A stretch of 64,000 nt of DNA from Marinobacterium_D sp050908845 (GTDB taxonomy: Bacteria; Pseudomonadota; Gammaproteobacteria; Pseudomonadales; Balneatricaceae). The notes under the pieces were generated by a model, which was given only the letters and a program-made list of their open reading frames with translations, did not search any database and was not told where the DNA came from. The stretch is taken from NCBI RefSeq assembly GCF_050908845.1, contig NZ_CP194171.1, forward strand, positions 2,108,001-2,172,000. The letters run 5' to 3'. The translations under genes were made by a program, and so were the position numbers. This document shows, one piece after another, positions 34,160 to 43,149 of the stretch (position 1 is the stretch's first letter; the number at the start of each line of letters is the position of its first letter).

Positions 34160-34192
34160 GCGAAATGAAACGGCGGGCAAGGTGCCCGCCGC
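34160..34192 (-). terminator. Hairpin after the aminotransferase gene
   Basis: Stem of 9 bp, CGGCGGGCA (34171-34179) with TGCCCGCCG (34183-34191), and a short T-rich tail (TTTCATTT) on the minus strand. It lies between the aminotransferase stop and the ribosome site of the diguanylate cyclase. Confidence 0.6.
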
Positions 34193-34199
34193 TTTAACA

Positions 34200-35387
34200 T
34201 CAGTTCGCCAGAGCCTTGGCGATCCGATCGATGGCGTCCTTGAGTGTGTCCAGGCTGGTCGCGAATGAGAGTCGCAGGTTGCCGGGCGCGCCAAAAGCGG
34301 AACCGGGCACCAGTGCAACGCCCGCTTCGGTGAGCAGGAACTCTGCAAAGGCGATGTCGTCTTCAAACTCCGGACGGGAGTCGATCACTTTCTGGAAGCT
34401 CGGGAAGGCGTAAAAGGTGCCGTCTGCTTCGATGCATTCAACGCCTTCGATCGCATTCAGTGCGGCGACCACGTAATCGTGACGCTCTTTGAATGCCTTG
34501 ACCATCTCGGCAACGCACTCCTGAGAGCCTTCCAGCGCAGCCTGAGCACCAACCTGAGCGATAGAGGTCGGGTTGGAGGTGCTCTGCGACTGGATCTTCT
34601 TCATCGCGCCGATCAGCTTGGCCGGACCCGCAGCGTAGCCGATACGCCAGCCGGTCATGGAGTAAGCCTTGGAGACGCCGTTAAGAACCACAGTGCGCTC
34701 GAACAGTTCCGGGCAGGCGTTGACGATGTTGCAGAACGGCTTGCCGGTGTAGCGGATATGCTCGTACATGTCGTCGGTAGCGATCAGAACTTCCGGGTAG
34801 CGCTTGAGCACTTCGCCCAGAGCCTTGAGTTCTTCTTCGCTGTACGCCACGCCGGTGGGGTTGGACGGGCTGTTCAGAACCACCAGGCGGGTTTTCGGCG
34901 TAATCGCCTGTTCCAGCTGCTCCGGCGTGATCTTGAAACGCTGCTCCTGGGTGGTGGTCAGGATCACCGGGGTACCTTCGGCGACCTTTACCATATCCGG
35001 GTAGGAAACCCAGTAGGGTGCCGGAATGATAACTTCGTCACCCGGGTTCAGCAGTGCCAGAGACATGTTGAAGAAGCTCTGTTTGCCACCGCAGGAAACC
35101 AGAATCTGATTGGCTTCGTATTTCAGGCCGTTTTCACGTTCGAATTTGGCAATAATCGCCTTTTTCAGGGCGGGGGTGCCATCAACGGCGGTGTACTTGG
35201 TGAAGCCGTTGTTGAGGGCGTCGATTGCCGCCTGCTTGATATGGTCAGGGGTGTCGAAGTCCGGTTCTCCCGCGCCCAGGCCGATAATGTTCTGGCCCGC
35301 CGCACGCAGTTCTGCTGCACGGTTGGTAACCGCCAGCGTGGGAGAAGGTTTGATACTGTTTACGCGGTTGGAAAGTTGCACGTCCAA
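34200..35387 (-). CDS. Aspartate/amino acid aminotransferase, class I
   Basis: 395-residue PLP enzyme of the class Ib aspartate aminotransferase type (Thermus-like), with IIGLGAGEPDFDTPDHI, GFTKYTAVDGTPALKKAI, the PLP lysine in NGVSKAYSMTGWRIGYAAGP, and the C-terminal FGAPGNLRLSFATS. It exchanges amino groups between aspartate or related amino acids and 2-oxoglutarate. It is divergent from uvrB, an arrangement also found in pseudomonads. The 271-bp space upstream holds the promoters of both. Confidence 0.93.
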   Translation of the reverse strand: MDVQLSNRVNSIKPSPTLAVTNRAAELRAAGQNIIGLGAGEPDFDTPDHIKQAAIDALNNGFTKYTAVDGTPALKKAIIAKFERENGLKYEANQILVSCGGKQSFFNMSLALLNPGDEVIIPAPYWVSYPDMVKVAEGTPVILTTTQEQRFKITPEQLEQAITPKTRLVVLNSPSNPTGVAYSEEELKALGEVLKRYPEVLIATDDMYEHIRYTGKPFCNIVNACPELFERTVVLNGVSKAYSMTGWRIGYAAGPAKLIGAMKKIQSQSTSNPTSIAQVGAQAALEGSQECVAEMVKAFKERHDYVVAALNAIEGVECIEADGTFYAFPSFQKVIDSRPEFEDDIAFAEFLLTEAGVALVPGSAFGAPGNLRLSFATSLDTLKDAIDRIAKALAN

Positions 35388-35658
35388 GCTTGATTCCTCT
35401 TCCTGTCAGCGCCTGAAATGTACGTGAGATCTAGCCTTGAAAGCATACAGTATTAGGTTGTGGGTCTAAATCCCCAGTCGCCCAAAAAGGCCGGTTTTTG
35501 GCGCGTATTGTGAAATAAGTTGATTATAAGAAACAGTGGTGTCGCCTGCTTCGTGGTCGGGATCGGTCGCGTGTCTATTTAATCAGTTTCCCTGGCGCAT
35601 GATTTAGCCCCTGTCGACGCGTTATACTTCCCGGTTCGCTCGAATGCAGGATAGAAGG

Positions 35659-37680
35659 ATGAAGACAAGATTCAAGGTCTGCTCGGCTTTTGAACCGGCG
35701 GGAGACCAGCCCAAAGCGATCGCTCAACTCGTCGATGGCCTCGAATCGGGCCTCGCCGCCCAGACGTTGCTGGGTGTTACCGGCTCGGGCAAAACCTTCA
35801 CCATGGCGCACGTAGTGGCCTCGGTGCAGCGCCCCACGATTATACTCGCGCACAACAAGACACTGGCGGCCCAGCTTTACGGTGAGTTTCGTGAATTCTT
35901 CCCGGATAACGCCGTCGAGTATTTCGTCTCCTACTACGACTACTACCAGCCCGAGGCGTATGTACCGTCCTCCGATACCTTTATCGAGAAGGATGCCTCG
36001 ATCAACGATCATATCGAGCAGATGCGCCTGTCAGCCACCAAGGCGCTGCTGGAGCGGGAAGACGCGATCATCGTGGCGACGGTTTCGGCGATCTACGGCC
36101 TCGGTGATCCCCAGTCCTACCTGTCGATGATGCTGCACGTGGACCGCGGCGATCGTATCGATCAGCGTGGCTTGTTGCGCCGGCTGGCAGAGCTGCAGTA
36201 CACGCGCAACGATGTGGAGCTGCATCGTGGTAATTACCGGGTGCGTGGCGATGTTATCGACGTGTTTCCGGCGGAATCGGAGAAAGAGGCGATTCGCATC
36301 GAGCTGTTCGATGATGAGATCGAGCAGATCAGCTTCTTCGACCCGCTTACCGGTGAGGTGCTGCGCAAGGTGCCCCGTGCCACCATCTATCCGAAGACGC
36401 ACTATGTGACGCCGCGGGAAACGCTGCTGGAAGCGGTGGAGAAGATCAAGGAGGAGCTGCGCGAACGGCTCAAGCAGATGCGCGATAACAACAAGCTTGT
36501 AGAGGCGCAGCGGCTGGAACAACGCACCCTCTATGATATCGAGATGATCCTGGAGCTCGGTTACTGCTCGGGTATCGAGAACTACTCGCGCTACCTGTCC
36601 GGTCGTGGCCCGGGCGAGCCGCCACCCACACTGTTTGAATACCTGCCCGACAATGCGCTGGTGATCATCGATGAATCCCATGTCACCGTGCCGCAGTTGG
36701 GGGCGATGTACCGTGGTGACCGCTCGCGCAAGGAAACGCTGGTGGAGTATGGCTTCCGGCTGCCCTCGGCACTGGACAACCGGCCCCTCAAGTTTGAAGA
36801 GTGGGAGCGGCTCGCGCCGCAGATGATCTTTGTCTCCGCCACGCCGAGTAAATATGAGGCAGCTCATGCCGAGCAGGTGGTAGAGCAGGTGGTGCGACCG
36901 ACAGGGCTGGTGGACCCCATCGTTGAGGTGCGTCCCGCAACCACCCAGGTGGATGACCTGCTGTCCGAGATACGGGTCGTTACCCAGCGTGGCGAACGTG
37001 TGGTTGTAACCGTGCTCACCAAGCGCATGGCAGAGGATCTGACCGAGTTTCTCGCCGAGCATGACGTCAAGGTGCGCTACCTTCACTCCGATATCGATAC
37101 CGTTGAGCGGGTCGAGATCATCCGCGACCTGCGTATCGGCGAGTTCGATGTGCTGGTGGGGATCAACCTGCTGCGTGAGGGGATCGACATGCCCGAGGTG
37201 GGGCTGGTAACGATTCTCGATGCCGATAAAGAGGGCTTCCTGCGTTCCGATACCTCGTTGATCCAGACCATCGGCCGTGCCGCACGAAACGTGAACGGGC
37301 GGGCGATTCTGTACGCCGATCGTATCACCGGGTCGATGCAGCGGGCGCTGGACGAGACCGAGCGACGCCGCGAGAAGCAGGTCGCGTACAACGAGGAGCA
37401 CGGTATAACGCCCAAAGGGATCGTCAAATCCGTGGCGGATATCATGGAGGGGGCGAGCTCGATCCCGGGTCGCAAGAGTTCGCGTGGCACACGTAAGGCG
37501 GCGGAACCGGCCGCGGAGTACCGCGTTGATGCAGCGGGTATGAGTGCCAAGGAGCTGGCCAGGACCCTGACCCAGCTCGAAGACCGGATGTACGAAGCGG
37601 CGCGCAACCTGGAATTTGAGAAAGCGGCCCAGTTGCGCGACGAACTGGAGCGCATCAAGCATGCGTCGTCGCCGGAGTAA
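35659..37680 (+). CDS. uvrB: Excinuclease ABC subunit B
   Basis: DNA damage verification protein of nucleotide excision repair. 673 residues from this start, equal to E. coli UvrB. Motifs: GVTGSGKT (39-46), the beta-hairpin region YYDYYQPEAYVPSSDTFIEK, a helicase core ending in QTIGRAARN, and the C-terminal UVR motif for UvrC (LEFEKAAQLRDELERIK). The ATG at 35659, with AGGA 7 bases upstream, is preferred over the ATG at 35644 because it matches the family start. No convincing LexA box was seen. Confidence 0.97.
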   Translation: MKTRFKVCSAFEPAGDQPKAIAQLVDGLESGLAAQTLLGVTGSGKTFTMAHVVASVQRPTIILAHNKTLAAQLYGEFREFFPDNAVEYFVSYYDYYQPEAYVPSSDTFIEKDASINDHIEQMRLSATKALLEREDAIIVATVSAIYGLGDPQSYLSMMLHVDRGDRIDQRGLLRRLAELQYTRNDVELHRGNYRVRGDVIDVFPAESEKEAIRIELFDDEIEQISFFDPLTGEVLRKVPRATIYPKTHYVTPRETLLEAVEKIKEELRERLKQMRDNNKLVEAQRLEQRTLYDIEMILELGYCSGIENYSRYLSGRGPGEPPPTLFEYLPDNALVIIDESHVTVPQLGAMYRGDRSRKETLVEYGFRLPSALDNRPLKFEEWERLAPQMIFVSATPSKYEAAHAEQVVEQVVRPTGLVDPIVEVRPATTQVDDLLSEIRVVTQRGERVVVTVLTKRMAEDLTEFLAEHDVKVRYLHSDIDTVERVEIIRDLRIGEFDVLVGINLLREGIDMPEVGLVTILDADKEGFLRSDTSLIQTIGRAARNVNGRAILYADRITGSMQRALDETERRREKQVAYNEEHGITPKGIVKSVADIMEGASSIPGRKSSRGTRKAAEPAAEYRVDAAGMSAKELARTLTQLEDRMYEAARNLEFEKAAQLRDELERIKHASSPE

Positions 37681-37729
37681 TTGACTTCTGTCGCGCCTTT
37701 TTGGGGTTGTTTTGCGACAGTGCTGACAC

Positions 37730-37756
37730 TAAAGTCTAAGGCCTGACGGCCGATAG
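37730..37756 (+). promoter_or_regulatory. Sigma-28 (FliA) promoter of the chemoreceptor gene
   Basis: TAAA (37730-37733), exactly 15 bases, then GCCGATAG (37749-37756), against the consensus TAAA-N15-GCCGATAA. The box lies 108 bp before the chemoreceptor start. The -10 element sits in the loop of a 9-bp inverted repeat (37740-37748 / 37760-37768). Confidence 0.85.
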
Positions 37757-37863
37757 GAACGTCAGGCCGTGGCGGCTGCGGGCATCAGGAAGGGGGCTGG
37801 GATGTCTGTGGGTTGTCGCGCGGCGGTATCGCTGGAAATAACTATTACAAGGAAAATATTGGG

Positions 37864-39714
37864 ATGTCGTTCTCTCGCTTTAAGCTCGGGTTCAAGCAGA
37901 ACCTGCTGCTGGTGGTCGTCCTGACCATCGTCGGATTTGCCGCTCTGATTTTTCTCTCCATCTCGTCACTCAACAGTCAGTCACAGGCTGCGGAAAAAGT
38001 GGACACCCTGGGCCACTGGGTGATCGAACTCAGCGAACTCAAATCACAGGTTTCAAACGTTTCCCGTTTGTCGGGCGCTGAAGGCAGCGAAGCGATCGTT
38101 CAGCTGAAAGAAACGCAAAGCGGGATTCTCGGTGGGCTGTCGGGTCAGGGAATGGCAGGCGCTACGGAGCTGGACGAGACGCTTGCGCTATGGGTGCAGT
38201 CCAAGGAGCAGGCGATTCAGGCCGAAGGGGAGATCGGCGCTTCGCCCAGCGAAGGTCAGCGCAAGGTTGTCGGCGGTTATCTGACCGATTTTGAGAAGAG
38301 CCTGTTCTCTTTCATGCGTAAGCCTTTCCAGGCGATGAAAGAAAGTGTGGCCAATGCGCTTGAACAGCGCACGCCCGAGTCGTTTGAAGCGTTCAGGACG
38401 TCGGCCGCCGAGCTGCGGCAGACCCTTGTGGAGCTGGATTTTCTCGAGACCTTCGAAAAGCCACTGCAGAGCATCACCAGCGAGATGGAAACCCTGATCG
38501 CGCTGATTCAAAGAAAAAATGCAGCCAGTGCGGAGGCGGACATTCACCTGCAAGAGTTTAATGGCCAGCTCGATAACCGTATCGATCAGCTGGTTGCTGA
38601 ACTGGCCAAGGCCAGAGCCGATGCAGATAGTGCCAGCGCGTCAGCCAGAACGACGATTTTGATTGCCGGGGTGACGGTTGCTGCTGCTGTCTTCATCCTG
38701 CTGTTGCTCACCTGGCGCCGATCCACCCGTGCTCTCACTGCCACGCTGACCTCGCTGGAAAAAGTCGCCGCCGGTGACCTGGCGCTGCGCATGCCTGTCA
38801 GCGACGGGGCGCAGGACGAGTTCGACCGCCTGGGTACGGCGGTTAACAATCTGACGGAGCAGCTTGGTGGGGTGCTGAACAGTGTGAAAGAGAGCAGTGG
38901 TCAGCTGCAGCATATGTCGATGGAGCTGAGCGATACGCTGCAGACCCAGGTTCGCGAAAGTGAGCAGACTGAATCGGAGACCGGGTCGGTGGCCGCGGCG
39001 GCCGAAGAGATCAGCCAGACTGTGCTGGAGATGGCCAGAGCGTCGGAAGACACCAAGCGTCTGTCCGATGACGCCGAAGCCGCCACGGAGAAGGGGGGCG
39101 CGGTCATTACCGGTGCTCTGGGATCGCTGGAGCAGATCTCCGCGCTGTTCAGCCGCATACACGACGAGCTGAATACGCTGAATAATGCCTCTTCCCGTGT
39201 CGACGGGGTGACGGACATGATCAACGGCCTGGCCGAGCAGACCAATCTGCTGGCCCTCAACGCAGCGATTGAGGCCGCCCGTGCCGGCGAGGCGGGACGC
39301 GGTTTCTCCGTGGTCGCGGATGAGGTGCGTTCGCTGGCGGAAAAAACCGTGTCGGCCACCTCCAGCATCAACGAAATCAACAACAACATGCAGGGACAGA
39401 TGGCGCAGATACTCAGCGCCATGGAAGATGGACAGCGCCAGGTAGCGGCAAGCCGCAGTCAGGGCGGCGAGGCGATTCATGAAATGGAACAGATCCGCTC
39501 CCTGTTTGGAGAGGTCAGCGACCGTAACCAGCAGCAGGCGGCCAGCATTGAGCAGATTGCGGCGACAGCTCAGTCTATCGCTCACAGCATGAATGCGGTG
39601 CTTGATAATGTCTCCCGCGGCTCCGGGCGCACCCGCGAGATCGGCAGCTTCTCTACCGATGTGGTGGGTCATGCCGAAAACCTGCAGACGATGACGTCAC
39701 GCTTCCGCTGTTGA
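37864..39714 (+). CDS. Methyl-accepting chemotaxis protein
   Basis: 616 residues. A transmembrane helix (about 8-30), a periplasmic helical sensor (about 31-260), a second helix (about 264-283), HAMP (about 285-340), and the signalling domain with the hairpin tip GLAEQTNLLALNAAIEAARA and the GFSVVADEVRSLAEKT segment. It feeds CheA/CheW to steer flagella; the ligand is unknown. The ATG at 37864 has AAGGAAA upstream; an upstream in-frame start at 37813 would extend the protein before the membrane helix without support. Sigma-28 controlled. Confidence 0.94.
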   Translation: MSFSRFKLGFKQNLLLVVVLTIVGFAALIFLSISSLNSQSQAAEKVDTLGHWVIELSELKSQVSNVSRLSGAEGSEAIVQLKETQSGILGGLSGQGMAGATELDETLALWVQSKEQAIQAEGEIGASPSEGQRKVVGGYLTDFEKSLFSFMRKPFQAMKESVANALEQRTPESFEAFRTSAAELRQTLVELDFLETFEKPLQSITSEMETLIALIQRKNAASAEADIHLQEFNGQLDNRIDQLVAELAKARADADSASASARTTILIAGVTVAAAVFILLLLTWRRSTRALTATLTSLEKVAAGDLALRMPVSDGAQDEFDRLGTAVNNLTEQLGGVLNSVKESSGQLQHMSMELSDTLQTQVRESEQTESETGSVAAAAEEISQTVLEMARASEDTKRLSDDAEAATEKGGAVITGALGSLEQISALFSRIHDELNTLNNASSRVDGVTDMINGLAEQTNLLALNAAIEAARAGEAGRGFSVVADEVRSLAEKTVSATSSINEINNNMQGQMAQILSAMEDGQRQVAASRSQGGEAIHEMEQIRSLFGEVSDRNQQQAASIEQIAATAQSIAHSMNAVLDNVSRGSGRTREIGSFSTDVVGHAENLQTMTSRFRC

Positions 39715-39739
39715 TCTAGCGTTATAGAAGTACTGGAAA

Positions 39740-39772
39740 CGGGCGGCCCCGCAAGGGTCGCCCGTTTTTTTA
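39740..39772 (+). terminator. Rho-independent terminator after the chemoreceptor gene
   Basis: GC-rich stem CGGGCGGCCC with GGGTCGCCCG (one mismatch) around CGCAA, followed by TTTTTTT. Confidence 0.85.
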
Positions 39773-40029
39773 TGGTCGTTTTAAAGCGCTGTGCAGGATG
39801 GGGCAGTCGGCTTGTCGCTGCGTAATCGGGGGCTCGGAATATCGTCTTACCTAGCTGTTATTACTTAGTCGAAACTAAGTAAAAATACTGAGCTGATAGG
39901 TAGTGATCCTGAGGCTGGTGCGGGTAAGCGCGAATTGGTAAGTCCCTTTGACCCTGAGAAACTGTCAGCATTCGGATCAGCGTCTATGCTGAGTCTGGAG
40001 AATCCCCAATACAAAAGGACATAAGAATA
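39773..40029. promoter_or_regulatory. Regulatory region of the dctPQM operon
   Basis: A perfect 9-bp inverted repeat TTACTTAGT/ACTAAGTAA with a 4-nt CGAA centre lies at 39861-39882. A second one, TCAGCAT (39965-39971) and ATGCTGA (39986-39992), overlaps a candidate promoter: CTGTCA (39962-39967), 17 bases, TATGCT (39985-39990). No sigma-54 box was seen. These are candidate operators for the two-component regulator encoded downstream or another factor. Confidence 0.5.
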
Positions 40030-41106
40030 ATGTTGAAAATGACGTTTGCCCGCAAACTGATTGCGGCTGCGGCATGTGCTGCGGCTATCATCGCGCCGGC
40101 CCAGGCGGCTGAAAAAACCTACCGTCTGAAACTGGCAGAAACCTGGCCGACCAACTTCGGTACCTTCAGTGTTCCCGCCCGGGAAATGGCCGAGCTGGCT
40201 GAAGAGATGTCAGGCGGCCGCCTGCAGATCACCATCGATACCGCCAACAAGCACAAATCTGCCTTTGGTGTTTTCGACATGGTGCGTGCCGGCCAGTATG
40301 ACCTCGGTCACTCCGCTTCCTACTACTGGAAGGGCAAGGTCCCCAACACCCTTTATTTCACTACCATGCCTTTCGGTATGACCGCAGTTGAGCAGTACGG
40401 CTGGTTCTACTACGGCGGCGGCATGGAGCTGATGCAGAAGGTCTATGAGCCTCTGGGTCTGATCTCGGTACCGGGTGGTAACACCGGTGTACAGATGGGC
40501 GGTTGGTTCCGCAAGGAGATCAACAGCGTCGATGACCTCCAGGGTCTGAAGATGCGTATCCCGGGCTTCGCCGGCGAAGTCCTGGCCAAGCTGGGTGCAA
40601 GCCCGACCAACATCCCGCCGGGTGAGCTGTACACCTCCCTGGAGCGCGGTACCATCGATGCACTGGAGTGGATAGGGCCGGCCATGGACCTGCGTATGGG
40701 CTTCCATAAGATCGCGCCGTACTACTACACCGGCTGGCATGAGCCTGCCACCGAACTGCAGTTCCTGATCAACAAGCGTTCCATGGAGCGTCTGCCGGAA
40801 GATCTGCAGAAGATCCTGCTGACCGCCATGAAGGTTTCGGCCTACGATATGACCATCAACTCTCATCATGTGTCCGCCGAAAACTGGGTGACAATGAAGG
40901 AAGAGTTTCCGGATATCCAGGTCAAGTCCTTCCCGCCTGAAGTTATGGATGCTCTGAAAAAAGCCAACGACGAACTGCTGACCGAAGCGGCTGAATCTGA
41001 TCCGCTGGCCAAGGAAATTCTGACCTCGCAGGCAGATTACCTGAAGCAGATTCGCGTCTGGACCGACATTGCGGATCGCGCTTACCTCAATAGCATGGCT
41101 GAGTAA
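40030..41106 (+). CDS. dctP: TRAP transporter solute-binding protein, TakP-like (DctP)
   Basis: 358 residues with a signal peptide (1-26, AQA|AEKTY). A periplasmic receptor for 2-oxo or other carboxylates: GGNTGVQMGGWFRKEI, LKMRIPGFAGEVL, and the ligand region GTIDALEWIGPAMDLRMGF with YYYTGWHEPATE follow the TakP/2-oxoacid subfamily, not the C4-dicarboxylate DctP proper. It hands the ligand to DctQM, encoded next. A stem-loop separates it from dctQ, favouring excess binding protein. Exact ligand is not determined. Confidence 0.92.
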   Translation: MLKMTFARKLIAAAACAAAIIAPAQAAEKTYRLKLAETWPTNFGTFSVPAREMAELAEEMSGGRLQITIDTANKHKSAFGVFDMVRAGQYDLGHSASYYWKGKVPNTLYFTTMPFGMTAVEQYGWFYYGGGMELMQKVYEPLGLISVPGGNTGVQMGGWFRKEINSVDDLQGLKMRIPGFAGEVLAKLGASPTNIPPGELYTSLERGTIDALEWIGPAMDLRMGFHKIAPYYYTGWHEPATELQFLINKRSMERLPEDLQKILLTAMKVSAYDMTINSHHVSAENWVTMKEEFPDIQVKSFPPEVMDALKKANDELLTEAAESDPLAKEILTSQADYLKQIRVWTDIADRAYLNSMAE

Positions 41107-41118
41107 CGCCTTGCTCAC

Positions 41119-41150
41119 GCAGAACTCCGCCCCTAAGGGTGGGGTTCTGC
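41119..41150 (+). repeat. Intercistronic stem-loop between dctP and dctQ
   Basis: 14-bp stem (41119-41132 with 41137-41150, two G-U pairs) and loop CTAA, no T-run. Such structures stabilise the upstream dctP transcript and lower dctQM output, a usual arrangement in TRAP operons. Confidence 0.7.
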
Positions 41151-41192
41151 CCGTTAACTGGTCCTAATCCTCGGTCCCTGAGGTCGAAAATT

Positions 41193-41729
41193 ATGTTCCT
41201 TCTACGTCTTCAACAGACGATCGATCGGTTCTCCGATCTGCTCGGCAAAATTGCTGCCGTGCTGTTTATTCTGATGCTGTTCAACGTCTTCTTTGATGTG
41301 GCATCCCGCTACCTGTTCAATACCGTGTATATCGGTATGCAGGAGCTGGAATGGCATCTCTACGCCGCCATGTTCATGCTGGGCATTCCATTCACCCTGA
41401 AGGCGGGTGGTCATGTGCGCGTGGATGTTATCTATGACCAGCTGAGCGCACGTCGCCGCGCCTGGATCGATCTGATCTGTACGTTGCTGCTGCTGATGCC
41501 TTTCTGTCTGCTGGTTGCCTGGTATGGCGTTGATTTCGCACGTGAATCCTTCCAGCTGGGTGAAGGCTCAGGCGACCCCGGTGGTCTGCCGAACCGCTGG
41601 ATCATCAAGTCTGTGATTCCGTTCGCGATGTTCTTCAACTTTATCAGTGGTGTTGGTCTGGCGCTGAAGTCGATCAATATTCTCAGTGGTCGTCTGAAAG
41701 ACGATGACTACACACCGGTGCAGCATTAA
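41193..41729 (+). CDS. dctQ: TRAP transporter small permease DctQ
   Basis: 178 residues, four transmembrane helices (about 16-38, 50-70, 90-112, 128-150). The conserved small-permease pattern is present: FFDVASRYLF, ELEWHLYAAMFMLGI, FTLKAGGHVRVDVIYD. It docks the DctP receptor on the large permease. The ATG at 41193, with GAGGT upstream, is preferred over an in-frame GTG at 41139 that lies within the stem-loop. Confidence 0.93.
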   Translation: MFLLRLQQTIDRFSDLLGKIAAVLFILMLFNVFFDVASRYLFNTVYIGMQELEWHLYAAMFMLGIPFTLKAGGHVRVDVIYDQLSARRRAWIDLICTLLLLMPFCLLVAWYGVDFARESFQLGEGSGDPGGLPNRWIIKSVIPFAMFFNFISGVGLALKSINILSGRLKDDDYTPVQH

Positions 41730-41747
41730 TCAGGCAGGGGTTAGATA

Positions 41748-43034
41748 ATGATCGGTATTATCATGTTTTTTGCCGCCCTGCTTATGTTGCTGGTCGGCTT
41801 TCCGGTGGCGTACACCTTTGGTGGTGTCGCGCTGATCTTCGGCGTGTTTGCCGAAGGCCCGGATATGTTCGCGTTCATGCCGTTCCGTATTCAGAGCATT
41901 ATGGAAAACACGACTCTGATGGCGGTTCCGCTGTTTATCTTTATGGGGATCGTGCTGCAGCGCACGCGTCTGGCCGAGCAGCTGCTCGAGTCCATGGGGC
42001 AGCTGTTTGGCGGCGTACGCGGCGGTCTGGCGATCTCCACCGTACTGGTGGGTGCACTGCTGGCGGCCTCCACCGGTGTTGTCGGTGCGTCCGTGGTGGC
42101 GATGGGTCTTATCTCGCTGCCGGTGATGATGAAGTACAACTACGACAAGCGTCTTGCCTGCGGCACCATCTGTGCGTCGGGTACCTTGGGCCAGATTATC
42201 CCGCCGTCGATCATCCTGATCATTCTGGGTGATGTGCTGGGTATCCCGGTGGGTGACCTGTTCAAGGCCGCCATCATTCCGGGTGCGGTGCTGGTTGGGG
42301 CGTACCTGGTTTACATCCTGACTATCGCCTGGATGAAGCCGGAAATGGCGCCGACCGTGCCCCGAGACGAGAGCCTCAACCGTCGCCAGTTCTACATCAA
42401 GGCGGCTGTTTCCATCATTCCGCCGCTGGCGTTGGTACTGGTGGTGTTGGGTTCCATCTTTGCCGGTATCGCAACGCCGACCGAGTCTTCCGCGCTGGGT
42501 GGTGTAGGCGCGCTGATTCTCGCGCTGGTGTACCGTCAGTTCAGCTTCAGCATGCTTATGGAGGCATCGATCGAGACCGTGAAGGTCACCGCCATGGTGT
42601 TCGCCATCCTGCTGGGCGCGACCGCATTCTCCATGGCGTTCAGCTACACCGGTGGCGACTACATCGTCGAAGAGGTGCTGTCTGATCTGCCGGGCGGAGC
42701 CATGGGCTTCCTGATCCTGTCGATGATTGCGATCCTGATCCTCGGTTTCTTCATCGACTTCGTTGAGATCGCGTTCATCATCGTACCGATCCTGGCGCCG
42801 GTGGCTGATATCCTCGGTATCGCGCCGCTCTGGTTCGCGATTCTGATCGCCATGAACCTGCAGACCAGCTTCCTGACACCGCCGTTCGGTTTCTCGCTCT
42901 TCTACCTGAAGGGTGTAGCACCGAAAGAGGTGACCACGCTGGATATCTACAAAGGTGTCATGCCGTTTATCCTGATCCAGGTTGTGATCGTACTGGCTAT
43001 CATGATCTTCCCGAGCTGGTTCGGTCTGGTATAA
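41748..43034 (+). CDS. dctM: TRAP transporter large permease DctM
   Basis: 428 residues with about 12 hydrophobic segments. Na+- or H+-driven importer of the ligand brought by DctP. Family marks: FMGIVLQRTRLAEQLLESM, GGVRGGLAISTVLVGALLAAS, CASGTLGQIIPPSIILII, ATPTESSALGGVGALIL and QTSFLTPPFGFSLFYLKGV. AGGGG lies just upstream. It forms an operon with dctP and dctQ; a hairpin after its stop (43055-43088) separates it from the histidine kinase gene. Confidence 0.94.
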   Translation: MIGIIMFFAALLMLLVGFPVAYTFGGVALIFGVFAEGPDMFAFMPFRIQSIMENTTLMAVPLFIFMGIVLQRTRLAEQLLESMGQLFGGVRGGLAISTVLVGALLAASTGVVGASVVAMGLISLPVMMKYNYDKRLACGTICASGTLGQIIPPSIILIILGDVLGIPVGDLFKAAIIPGAVLVGAYLVYILTIAWMKPEMAPTVPRDESLNRRQFYIKAAVSIIPPLALVLVVLGSIFAGIATPTESSALGGVGALILALVYRQFSFSMLMEASIETVKVTAMVFAILLGATAFSMAFSYTGGDYIVEEVLSDLPGGAMGFLILSMIAILILGFFIDFVEIAFIIVPILAPVADILGIAPLWFAILIAMNLQTSFLTPPFGFSLFYLKGVAPKEVTTLDIYKGVMPFILIQVVIVLAIMIFPSWFGLV

Positions 43035-43054
43035 CCTGACCTCAGGCTCGTCTC

Positions 43055-43092
43055 GAAGCCGATTGCGGTATCCGCCGTAGTCGGCTTCTTTG
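43055..43092 (+). terminator. Hairpin between dctM and the kinase gene
   Basis: GAAGCCGA (43055-43062) pairs with TCGGCTTC (43081-43088); an inner GCGG/CCGC stem caps it and a short TTTG follows. It is probably a partial terminator or attenuator. Confidence 0.5.
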
Positions 43093-43149
43093 TATCCGGG
43101 TCCTGGCATTTCTATTCATGATTCTGGTAAGGCAGGTGTCTGCAGCCTT

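Noticed and set aside
34144..34200. 19-residue N-terminal extension of the diguanylate cyclase
   Set aside because: It would cover the terminator hairpin; the GTG at 34143 has a strong ribosome site.
35388..35658. LexA box upstream of uvrB
   Set aside because: Only half-sites such as ATACAGTA at about 35448 were found; no CTG-N10-CAG with proper spacing.
39773..40029. Sigma-54 promoter for dctP
   Set aside because: No TGGCAC-N5-TTGC-like element with the GG and GC dinucleotides at proper spacing.
41139..41192. N-terminal extension of DctQ from an in-frame GTG
   Set aside because: It lies within the stem-loop and lacks a ribosome site; the ATG at 41193 gives a normal family start.
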